64,000 nucleotides of DNA from positions 2,542,001-2,606,000 of the forward strand of contig OX393578.1 in assembly GCA_947652605.1 (NCBI GenBank). The letters run 5' to 3'. This DNA comes from Elmis aenea (lineage: Eukaryota > Arthropoda > Insecta > Coleoptera > Elmidae). Position numbers and translations under genes: made by a program. The notes beneath the pieces were generated by a model that was not told where the DNA came from, did not search any database, and worked only from the letters and a program-made list of their open reading frames with translations. Positions 33,076 through 51,249 of the stretch are shown in pieces; the first letter of the stretch is position 1; each line of letters opens with the position of its first letter.

Positions 33076-33494
33076 AAAAATCTGCTGCTGCAAAAATAAA
33101 TTTTGAAAGAAAATTTTTGAAAACTGCGACTCAATATGTTGAAAAACAAACTAAACTCGTAGAATTTTGCTGTCGGTCGGCATATTTTATAAAAATAATA
33201 AACTTTGCATGTTTTAAAATTATAATTGGTAACAATACGTATTTCATAACATCAATTTGAAAATATTCACACTTACATTATTTATTGACTATATCCTAGC
33301 GTTAACAACAGCAATATTATCCTTAACATAAATTTAAATTGGTAAAATAAAATAGTAGTTTTATTTTAAGCTTTTCCTTAACATTCTTTAAAATTTTTTA
33401 ATTATCCTAAAAATGTATTTAAGTATTATATTAGTAAAATAATGGCATCTTTTTTTAACTTAAACGAAATAAACAAAAATCACGAACTTGAATG

Positions 33495-36400
33495 TTAACA
33501 TAGGCAACCATGAACAAAATAACAATTATTAGTAGTGGGTATAAAATGTTGAAATGTAAGCCCCCCGAACAACAATCTTTCACTTATCGGGGGGCTTATC
33601 GAGTTTTCCGAAAGACTCTCGTACTGCTCCTCGGCTTCTCTTTCCAATTCGCGATAAAAGTTATCATTTGATGGCTGATACTGTTCCAAAGCTTGACGTT
33701 CTAAATCGGTGGAATTAGAAGTCGTAACGGGCAACAGTAAATTTAAATTCTCTTCGGAATGTTCCGAAAAGCACTTGGAAGTTTCTGCGCTAGTGCTAGG
33801 CAGAGTTAGGTCCGATTTCTTTTGGTCTGAAGTCTTGATGGCGCTTCTGTTTGGAGTGCCCTTGTAACCTGCAGGTGGCTTGGCGTTGGATTTGCTTGCG
33901 AAATATTGTTCGCCGCTGTAAGAGGGTTCCGCGATCGCGTCGTTACTGTTTTTCTTGCAATAGATTTCCGAGTTGATTTCCGTCGAGTCGGAGTTGTCCA
34001 AAGAATTCGAACTGCTGGCCGGTGATCTGGTTTTACTTTTGTTTTGCGGCAAATTGATTTGGGACGGTGTGACGACCTTTCTGGGTTTTATTTTTAGACG
34101 CGTGTGTCCGTCCGGACTTTCAAAATGGTTTTGAGCGAAGGGCGCTTGCTGATTGGAGTTGTTTTTGTACGGGTTTTGGTTCTGCGATGGCCAGATTTGT
34201 GGCGGCGGCGAAGTTGAAGGATGCGGAGGAACGTGGAATGATTGAGACGTGCTTCTTATGTGAGGTGGTGTCTGTGACCATCTTTGAACTGGTCTAGGTG
34301 GCGGTGGATTGGAAAATATCAGATAAGGTTGTGTTGGATGTGCTACAGAATACACTGCTGCGGGGGCCCTTTGCTGTTGCATAACCCACATGGGTGTAGA
34401 TGTGTGGTTGGTATTGGCAGCAGCGTACGTTTGCCTGGTGTATTGCGGCATAACATTTCGCGAAGAATTTTGATTGCTGTTATAAACAATATTGTTCAAG
34501 TACGCATTGCTGGTGAACGAGTTTGAGGCGTACGTACTGTTGTTTTGATAACTGGTGTAGGCGTTCGCTGCGTTATACTGAAAAGAATTTGATACGTACG
34601 TACTATTTGAATAATTCGTTGCATGTGAATTAGTAAAATATGTGGCATTCCCATAATTGTTGCCAAAATGTGCGCTGTACGTGCAGCCGAAGTTGTTCGA
34701 CGAACTAACTGGAGGATAAGGAATTGGGTTTGGGTAATTTTCATGCGAGCTCGCGTTGAATGTACTGGTCGCGGGATTTTCGGTCAAGCAATGATTCATT
34801 AACGGTTGCGGCGTTGCGGTGGTTCTTGTGGGGTAATTTGCGTTTTCCATTCTTTGCAGCGTTCTGATGTTTTGATAGTTTAAGTCTGTCTGTGAAGCTT
34901 TGGACTTGATTTTTTGAACTTCTCTCGGTAGTTCGTTTGGCTCGGTTCGTGTTAACCAATGAACAGGGGGAGTGGGTGGTGCCACAAATGGAGCGCTCAG
35001 TACTGGAAGTGGTGAGGACTTGTTTAAGGACATCAACGTTGAACCTAAATTTTCTGTTGATACACGTGAAGTTGAGGCAATTACTGGAGGGGGGGTAGTT
35101 TGTGTTGAAATTGACGATGAAGTTTCTTTTCCTATTCTTGCATTGTATCCACTAGATGACGACGCTATTTCAGTGGCATCTTCGAGTTTCTTATCTTCGG
35201 ATAATCCTTGCAAAACAGCGGAGTATAAACGACGCGCAGGAACTGTTTCAGCTTTAGAAGGTTCAGTTTCTAATTTAGTGTTTTCCATGGATTGGGGAGG
35301 ACGATTCGGTTGTTCTGTCGTTCTTAATATCCACGATTGCAAAATCTTGAAAGTTTCTGATAAAAGCTGATAATGATTAATAACGTAAAATACAGCTGTC
35401 ATAAATTGAACAAATTGTAATACCTGCATCTGACCCAAATCATGTACTTCATCCGGATAATGTTGTAGCCATGTCTCTTCTGCCAGAAGATTGTGATGAT
35501 CTTCGTGAACCTCTCTTGTGACCTTGGAATTTTCGAAAACGAAAAAATTTCCGAGAGGTGTTTTGAAATAATCGAATTTTTCCGTCGTGAGATGTGACTG
35601 TTTATCAGATCTTTTTGTATTCTTAATGTTTCGATTCCAAATACTTTTTACCTTGTCTATTAAATAAAGAAATTGTTAGGATGGGATTGAAACATCTTAG
35701 ACTTTACTAAACCAGAATTAATGTGTATCCTGAGTATCATGTCCTCAAATGTTTCTACTTTGAACATCGGAGGCACAAATTTTTTAATGTCTGCTTCAGT
35801 TAGTGGATCAACAAATGTGTACCTTGGCTTTCCAGGAGCTTTTTCGAATGTCTCCAGTAACAAGGGACGTATCTCATGAAAGTCACTGCAAGAACATGTA
35901 GTCTTACATTCGGATTTGTCTCGATTATCTAAGTGGTTAAACTCTTCCAATTCTATATTGTGTAAAAGATCAAAATCGTAGGAATACGTAAGCCATATGA
36001 AGATTTGTTCTATTTCTGGTAACATCCAGGGTTCTTTCACATGGTTTCGTTTAAACAAGCATGGATAATAAAAAGATATGTCACTGACACTTGAGGCGTA
36101 ACACAATTCTCTAGACTCATTGTATTCGTAATCAGAGTACTGAGCAAGTCTGCTTTGAGGAATTTTGTCTTGTACAGTTCGTGGACGTGTTGGTTCTTCC
36201 ACTATGGCTTCCTGTACTTTACATTCCCTCACATACAGCTCCTGTCATATTGACATTTAAAATTTGTATTTACAAGAATTATTAACGATTACCTGATTCG
36301 CTCTCTGATAAGCGCATGAATTATATACCCAAGCTTTATTTGCAAAAAATTCCACATTATCATAAGCTGTTTTCAGCCTCCGTTTGATTTTGCTCATAAC

Positions 36401-36519
36401 AGCTTCATCGGTGAATGTCTGTAAACAATTTTTTAATTTGTATTTAGCGCCATTGTTTCCTGTCATGACCTACTTACGATGTCGCGCGATTTGTTGCGGT
36501 TTGAGCCGAAGATAAACAT
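33495..36519 (-). CDS. Unrecognised 933-aa protein with a structured N-terminal half
   Basis: Five exons join in phase: 36478-36519 (MFIFGSNRNKSRDI), 36293-36418, 35708-36241, 35424-35651 and 33495-35366, giving 933 aa. Residues 1 to about 320 are rich in aromatic and charged residues and look folded, with segments such as KIKRRLKTAYDNVEFFANKAW, a CKTTCSCSDFHE Cys cluster and PLTEADIKKFVPPMF. The remaining 600 residues are low complexity: Pro/Ser/Thr, then Asn/Tyr/Ser/Gln-rich (about 34.4-34.8 kb), then polar. I do not recognise the family and give no function. The splice joining exons 3 and 4 has two possible solutions, and the 57-bp intron 35367-35423 is in frame and stop-free. It is divergent from dysbindin, with 198 bp between start codons. 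Confidence 0.8.
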
Positions 36520-36717
36520 TATCGTCCCCTTTACCCCCTTCACAAACCCCCACATCAAACAAAACAATAACATATTATACCTTACCTTGCATACGTACAA
36601 TATTATATTAGGTACACAACACATATCTCTGCATTCTTATCACAAAATTAAAAGGTTGGTGCGATAGTGAAACACATAAATATGCAGATATATTATCAGT
36701 ATTTTAAATAATTAATA
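36520..36717. promoter_or_regulatory. Shared divergent promoter, unknown gene / dysbindin
   Basis: 198 bp separate the two opposite start codons, so both 5' UTRs and core promoters must lie here or overlap the coding starts. I see no clear TATA box. A C-rich tract (CCCCTTTACCCCCTTCAC, about 36526-36543) sits close to the minus-strand start. Confidence 0.55.
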
Positions 36718-37656
36718 ATGTTCACTAGTTTAAAAGGCAAATTGTTGAACGTAAGCAAAAATGTGGGATTCATACATAATAATGAAAAAATTACACCACA
36801 AAAAAGGCCAATAAATGTAAACGCTGGTGCAGAAATATTAAGCCATTTCCAGCAGCAATGGGCAGAACTGCACGAAATAAATGAGGGTAATGCGGAAAGT
36901 GCCAACGAAGTCGCTGAAACTATTGAAAAATTGCATCTTAAGATGATGAAAGACCAAATTAATGTAACTAAGCTCATAGAATTGTTAAGTTCGGCACCAC
37001 TTATAAGCAAAAGTGTCGAGATTTGTGTGGATCAAGTTTCTAACTTGCACGACTGTTTCGAGAGAGTCGAAAACATGTTGATGTTCCTCGAGGATTTAAT
37101 TGAAAAACAGGAGATAGAACAGAGAAAAGTGGATCATAAATATCAACTGACATTGTACAAGGAGAAAAAACTGGGTATGAAAATATTTTAGTATCATACA
37201 TTCCTCTCCGGTTGAAAAATAATTTCTATTTGAAAATTTTGCGGGAGAGGATTTGGCTCTCAGTACAACCCGGTACGTATCTTTATTGAAATTTCAGCCA
37301 ATTTAGAAGAGTTCAGGGTAGGTTTAGCTGCTAAACATTCTCAAAAATGTATGGAAGAGGAATTAAAACAAAAAAAGATGTTGGAGGAACGACAACAGGC
37401 TTTCCAAGAGGCATTCGATAATGATGTGGAAACTTATAAAAGCCTAGGAAATATTCCAAGTAGGTTTTTGTTCTGTCCAAAAATTGCCTGAACGAGCATT
37501 TAATTAATTGTAAAAAGCTAGTGCATTTAACATACATTACAAGATAATAAAATTTTTTCAGAGATTGAGACAAAGCAGCAATCTAGTGCCTTACTAGAAG
37601 AAATCCAATTAGATTACGATCAAAATGCCTTAGATAAATTTTTGGAAGAAACATAA
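36718..37656 (+). CDS. Dysb: Dysbindin (BLOC-1 subunit)
   Basis: Three exons join in phase: 36718-37174, 37298-37459 and 37562-37656, giving 237 aa. Dysbindin is a subunit of BLOC-1, which sorts cargo from endosomes to lysosome-related organelles; in flies it also acts in synaptic homeostasis. The sequence shows the family pattern: a short N-terminal segment with NAGAEILSHFQQQWAELHE, then a long, nearly uninterrupted Glu/Lys/Leu-rich coiled coil from about 50 to 205, including CVDQVSNLHDCFERVENML. The C-terminus is acidic. The length fits insect dysbindins. A stop-free start at MFTSLKGKLLN is clear. It is transcribed away from the 933-aa gene. Confidence 0.93.
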
Positions 37657-40141
37657 TTATAAAACAAAACGAACAATCGATGTCTTCCAAATATTGACCA
37701 ATCTGTTGATGGATGCAACTTAAGATGTTCATTTATTTTTGTTACTGTTAGGTTTCAAATGATAACGCTTTGTTGAGTTTTTAAATAATTTTATTATTCT
37801 TCAATTTTGAATCACATGGAAAATTAAATATTGTTATTATTTAAATAATGGTTTTATTATTTACAACTTAAATTATTATGTGTGAGATCCAACCTAATAA
37901 TGCCTGTATTGTCAAATTATACTTAACAAAATCACAAACAAGAAAAAAGCTCTGCCTAATGGCACGAGTTCTTTTTACCTCCTTCAGTGTTTAAATATTT
38001 ACACAAGACTATCACAAACTAAACAATTCGCCCTTGGTTTGCATGTATTTTCGACCAAGCAAATTTAATTTCTTATAAAAATGGCTATCAATAATACACA
38101 TTGCACAAAATTACCATTATTTCCATAGAAGAGTTTATTTTTGGGCATTTTTCGGAATAAAGGCTGATTAAATACTACTATAAAATATTAAACTACTGCA
38201 GCGACTAAAAATTTTTTTATATCCTTGCAAAAATATTTTTTTTCCAATTAAACAAACAAATCATATTAACTGGCCTCCATACGATAGATTTTACACAAGT
38301 TAACTAAACCCCATACAAATATTGAAAGCTTTATTTAACCTATGTAAAATAATGTAATGTGGTAGTCTGTTGTTTAATCACTTTTTATCACTTATAGCTA
38401 ATTCTATTACTTATTCTACACAACAATGTTTACATGAATTATAATTTTTTTTTAGAGTACACATTTAAATAAATGTATTATATTAATCTTTTAAACAAAA
38501 CATATCTAAAATAGTATAAATGGTATTTCAATTGAAAATCTTTATACAGCAAACGGATTTTAACAGGCTAAAATCGTCTAATATTATAAAAACGAAAACG
38601 AAATTATTTTTATGTCACGCACAGATATTTTTGTACCTAAAAAAAGTTCGAACTCTAAATAAAGTTGAAGCATGAAACTAATATAAGCAATATAACAATT
38701 TTTTTTTAAGTATTTACTCTGTACAAAGCGAATTATGTATTTTTTTTTTCTTTAATACATACACGTGCATATTTTTTAAACCAAGTCAAATTTTAATAAA
38801 CTCAAAAAGTAATCGAATGGCAGTAGCTTGCAAAGGTTTCAAGATTTACCACAAAAACGCCTTAAAAACGGAACTAGTTTAGATTTTTAACTTAATCAGA
38901 CGTACTTCTCGTTGATCGAGAACGTTTTGGTAAAAGCTTTTTACTTTCGAACTAAAAATTATAAATTAACAAATTATGTTAAATATACATGTAACGTACG
39001 TTTCTGAAAGATAATATGCATTATGAAGTAACGCGTGAATTGGGGAAATTAAAATAATTCTTACAAGCACAAGGTAGGCCAAAGGTCTGAAAACATTGCT
39101 GTAACAACATAAAAACAAGTTTTGCGGAAAATAAAACAATCACACAGTTATAGCAGTGTTTTTGGCCTACCCTGTATAATGGTGAAACTTGGGTAACCAC
39201 TATAAAAAAAACAAAGGGAAAAATTCAATAATAAAGAAAGAAACTTGTCCTCATTTTGTATAATTAAATATTGCTCAAGTACTAGTACATTTACTTTTGT
39301 AATTATTGTTTAATTTATTTTTTTAAAAAAGACTAGTTTTCAATCTAAATAATTTTTAGTGGCCAAATATAGAAATAGTACTGTCTGTAAAATGAATGCT
39401 GAAAATTATTTCGATGAATATAACAACAAAAACACATTCTAAAACACAAATAACTTAAAAATTATTCGACTCGTTAAGTTGTAGAGGAGTTCCGATTTTT
39501 TTTTTTGTTTAATGCAAGCATCATATGTAATAAAATAACTTAACGTAAACTAAAGATAATCCTTTATTTATTTGACAACGGTATTTCACCGTTAAAAACA
39601 CCTAATGAAAAATTATTCTAAGGCAAATGAATGGTGTATGGTGGCCTACGTCTCTTAACAGTTCATTAAATACTATTAAAGGGAGTCGCAACCACGTTTT
39701 AAATAATACATATTTATTAATGTTTATAAACGAATAAAATTCAACCTAACGATAAATGTGTAAAAAGCAACACTTCACGAAAACTACGACGAAAATTAAA
39801 ATTAAGATTTTATTTTTTATATTTTTTTTGCGCAAACAAAACTCCCTGTTGAAAATCGAAAAAACGTTCCAATTTATAGAGTGTCGCTAATAATAAAATC
39901 CTTGGGTTATTTATTTACTTACACTTAATGGTGATATTTGATTCCTTACTATTTTTTTTTTTTAATTACTAGTAATCCACTGAAATCCACTATTTGACTG
40001 TCAGTGATATTACAAAGGTTTAAATAAGTTAATATTCACTAATATCTTGCACACCATATAAGCTGAAAGGGGGAACCTATGGAGGTGTTACGGTTGCCAG
40101 TACCTATTAGCAAGAATCAGGTAGGTGGCAGAGAGCCTCTG
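37657..40141. other. Convergent 3' flank between dysbindin and PHAF1
   Basis: Very AT-rich, with no coding sequence seen. It contains the 3' UTRs of both convergent genes and a degenerate short MITE at 39062-39176. Confidence 0.5.
39062..39176. mobile_element. Short degenerate MITE with GGTAGGCCAAA ends
   Basis: The left arm has AAGGTAGGCCAAAGGTCTGAA followed by AACATTGCTGTAAC; the right arm has AGTTATAGCAGTGTTTTTGG followed by CCTACCCTGTA. These are inverted copies around an A-rich loop. A single similar end (AGGGTAGGCCAAATCTGGGA) is near 52089 in a NOL6 intron. Confidence 0.65.
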
Positions 40142-48145
<8,004 letters not shown>

Positions 48146-48557
48146 CTTGTCAATGTGTCCAGATTAATACTTCAACAACAATTAAACACAACAATCACTG
48201 CTTTTTCAAGAAAAAATACTCTTATTTACGACGCACTCTTTGTCTAAAAATTACCTGTCGCCATCTTAGAACACAACAACTGTCATTTGAGAACAGCTGA
48301 TTCCATTTACGTTGCATAGAAAACTGACACTTATGGCAACAGCACTGTTGACATAGATTAGCACACAACACGTCATAATAACAACAAAGAATTATTTGCA
48401 TTTTAAACAGTCATTTTCAAACTGCTTTGTTGTTTTTACGTAATCACAAAATAGGTTATCACCTGTCAAATTTTGAAACAATACACAATCACTTTTAAAC
48501 AATTGAAAAAACAGAGTTGTCCCGAAACATCACTAAATTTTAAACAATATGACATAC
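48146..48557. promoter_or_regulatory. PHAF1 promoter region and METTL3 3' flank
   Basis: 412 bp between the METTL3 stop and the PHAF1 start, both on the minus strand. It contains several CTGTCA/TGACA motifs at about 48278-48355 (for example CAACTGTCATTTGAG and AAAACTGACACTT). No coding sequence. Confidence 0.45.
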
Positions 48558-50451
48558 TTAATGGGCAGGGTTTGGGGGTGGTACCATACAATTTCCATCG
48601 GGATATCTCTTCTTGAAACTCTCGATTAAAGCCGAATCGATAAGCCTTATACCGTCGACCTGATTGCCTAGGGTTATCCAATTGGGTTGTATATTATGAG
48701 GCCGACCGAATAATTCAATTTTTCTCGTCCCCGGTGATAATCTTTCTATCATCCCGTAAATTTCGTCAGGTTTATGACTGGTAGCACGGACTTCTGCCAC
48801 GATGACATCCGAATCCAAACCACGATTCAAATTTTGAGGGTTCCCTTTCATTCCCACCAGGCAATGTTCTTTACCGTGATTCAACCAATGTCCGGTACGA
48901 CCCGTACGGATTATGCGCTGTAGCTGGTTGGTTTTGACCCAGATGATTTCATCCACTCTTTCGTAGCCCCACAGTTTTAGGCATTCGCGACCTAATTCCA
49001 TAGCACGTCCAGTTACCCACAAGAAAATGAGTCCTTCGTCCTGTAGTTGAGGTATGCCCAGTTGTCTCATTTCGTCATCAGACATCGTACCGTATGGTAA
49101 CTCCATATGAATATCCCAAGGTGGGTCGGCCATTATCACTGCGAATTTTCCTGAAAAGCAAATTTAAGCTGTGTAATGCAATGTACTTATCAGATAAGAC
49201 ATTTTTTCAAATATCATTGAGTGATAATAAAATTAAATACAGTTTATCAGTAGCTTTTAAACAGATACAAGGGTGCAATTTAAAGTAACTTTTGCTTAAA
49301 TTTTAATGTGTTACCTAAAACAGTCATGTCCAAATAGCGCAAATCACATTGCACCCACTGGGGTGGATATAAAGTGGTACTTTCTGCATTTGGTACAGTT
49401 CTACTTGGCATGGCAGGAACAACATCTTTGGTTTGTCCACTACGATCAACTTCATAATGTACATATTTGCATGTATCCATATGGAAACAAGTATTTAAAA
49501 ACGAACAATCTCCTAATGATTCATCGGTATGTTTTTGAATAATTTTCTTGAAATGCAACTTCTTGCACTGTTTAGAACCCGCGTTTCTTTGACATTCGGC
49601 TTTGGTTCCGTGTGGACAAAATTCCATTACTTGTGCTCCACCTTGAGACCTGAAGCGCTCTGCTAATGAACGTTCTTTGGCGGTCGGTTTGCTCAATAAA
49701 TCTAAGATTTCCTCACCTACTTTCTTATTTTCTTTTTCTTTGGTCGACGGCATTGCCAATAGCGACTGTAATGAAATAAATTAAAACATTTACAAATCGT
49801 TTCAAACCGATAACTTACAAAAATATCGGTTGTTTTAACATCTCGTTTCTCCTTCTTTTTCTTCTCTTCATCTTCTTCGTCTTTTCTGTCGGGAGACTCT
49901 TCACGTTTACGTTTGCCGTAATCTTCTTTCTCAGTTACTAATTTAGTGTCACCTGTAGCTTCATTAATTACAGCGTTTAGCTTGCTGTGTTCTACGTAAA
50001 TTACTTCTATGATCGTTTTATTATCTTTAATACTTTCTCTTATACTGATTAGTTTTTGTGTGGCAAATTTCTGTAGTAAATTACAGACACTGCCGTGTGA
50101 AACATGACGGTCCAATGTAATTTTCAATGAAGCGACGAATTCCGAAGAGGACGTAGGGATTTGTAACGATACTTCACTTAATGATTTAAGAAGTTCTTTC
50201 TCTAATTCGGGATCGACTTTTACCGATTCTTCTTCAACGGTCGAATCGGTTTTAGTTTTCGAGTCATCTTTAACAATTGCTGCAGGACTGGGGACATTGG
50301 CGATTTCAAAAGAGCTTGCTGGTGAAACAGACGAAGTTCCCAGGCTTAAACCCAATATATCGTGCCTCTCTTTTTTGCGTTTTTCTAGTCTCTCTCGCAA
50401 ACTGTTCATTTTGCTTTTTACAGCTTGGATTTCTTCCCAAGCATCAGACAT
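48558..50451 (-). CDS. Mettl3: METTL3, catalytic subunit of the m6A mRNA methyltransferase
   Basis: Three exons join in phase: 49819-50451, 49315-49765 and 48558-49150, giving 558 aa (580 in human). With METTL14 it methylates adenosine N6 in mRNA in the nucleus. The start [20 protein letters not shown] matches the family N-terminus; an ATG three codons upstream is in frame but less likely. A basic nuclear-signal-like stretch ([12 protein letters not shown]) precedes the CCCH zinc-finger region ([11 protein letters not shown], then [18 protein letters not shown]). The MT-A70 domain has the SAM-binding/catalytic DPPW at about 370-373, the gate-loop-like [23 protein letters not shown] and [10 protein letters not shown] segments, and ends [19 protein letters not shown]. 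All key residues are present. It is head-to-head with LYRM4. Confidence 0.97.
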
Positions 50452-50654
50452 TTTTACCAATTGAGTTTATCTTCAAACTAGCATTTTAAGAATAGTAAAC
50501 ACATGGTGCAGTGCACCTAAACATCAACATGGTTCTTTCTAGGTTAGGTTCACGACTGACATTTGGAACTGTCATTCAAATTTCGTAAACATCACATGGA
50601 ATTTTAAAATAACATTGCTCTGATTCATTTAAATCCGTAGTTTAACTGTTTAAA
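50452..50654. promoter_or_regulatory. Shared divergent promoter, METTL3 / LYRM4
   Basis: 203 bp between opposite start codons. It contains AGGTTAGGTT (about 50540) and paired ACTGACATTTGG and AACTGTCATTC motifs (about 50553-50577). No TATA box is obvious. Confidence 0.6.
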
Positions 50655-51023
50655 ATGACATCGAAACAAGTGTTATCGCTTTACAAATCATTATTGCGCG
50701 AATCAAAAAAGTTTTCGTCGTATAATTACAGGTACTTTCATTTATATTTTCAAATTACATAACCTAAAAGCTGTTTTTAATAGAAACTACGCTCTACGAC
50801 GAATTAGAGATGCTTTTCGTGATAATAAGAAGTTGACTGATCAAAATGAAGTATCTAAGCAATTAGCAGAAGGAATTAAAAATTTAGAAGTAGTAAAAAG
50901 ACAGGCATGTACCTTTTTTTGTCGATGAATGCGAGACGCTATTAACGCACTTTATTTTAGGCTCTAATCGGGGAAATGTACAAAACTGATAAATTGGTCA
51001 TTGAAAATGTTGGTAGGACTTAA
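50655..51023 (+). CDS. LYRM4: LYRM4 / ISD11, Fe-S cluster assembly factor
   Basis: Three exons join in phase: 50655-50731, 50784-50904 and 50961-51023, giving 86 aa (91 in human). It starts MTSKQVLSLYKSLLRESKKF; LYK is the LYR-type motif. It continues YNYRNYALRRIRDAF, and ends IGEMYKTDKLVIENVGRT, matching ISD11 throughout. ISD11 binds and stabilises the cysteine desulfurase NFS1 in the mitochondrial matrix, together with acyl carrier protein. The second intron (50905-50960) starts GCATGT and ends TTTTAG, a GC-AG intron; no GT donor nearby keeps the frame. It was too short and split to stand out as an ORF. Confidence 0.95.
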
Positions 51024-51172
51024 ATCATTGTTGGGAATTAATTAACTTTGTTACATGTAGATGACTGAATTTTATACACCTATGAAGAACGATTCGTTGT
51101 AGTTTAAGATTGCTTTTCGTTCCAGAATCGTCGCTATCACTATTTAGTTTATTATTATTTTGTTTTTATATA

Positions 51173-51178
51173 AATAAA
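51173..51178 (+). terminator. Poly(A) signal of LYRM4
   Basis: AATAAA, 150 bases after the LYRM4 stop and the first such motif after it. Confidence 0.6.
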
Positions 51179-51204
51179 ATGATTTATTAACTTTTTTGCT
51201 AGTG

Positions 51205-51210
51205 TTTATT
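51205..51210 (-). terminator. Poly(A) signal of NOL6
   Basis: AATAAA on the minus strand 40 bases after the NOL6 stop; another is at 51183-51188. They interleave with the LYRM4 signal, so the two convergent mRNAs probably overlap at their 3' ends. Confidence 0.55.
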
Positions 51211-51249
51211 CATAACCAGTTAATAACACAGTAAACACTTATTAATACT

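Larger units (their letters stand above)
26555..33494. other. Gene-poor stretch with repeats
   Basis: Small ORFs are scattered here, but none shows a recognisable domain or exon structure. The left end is the promoter and possible 5' UTR region of the two-finger gene, with TTTGACAG/GTCAAA motifs around 27030-27065. There is a foldback element at 29506-30210 and an old relative of the PHAF1-intron element at about 32592-33075. Fragments with CAGTGGCGTACGCAG (about 31931) and CAGGGCCGG (about 31842) ends look like broken hAT-type repeats. Confidence 0.5.

Noticed and set aside
34972..35370. 132-aa plus-strand ORF
   Set aside because: Antisense to the long last exon of the 933-aa protein; no domain.
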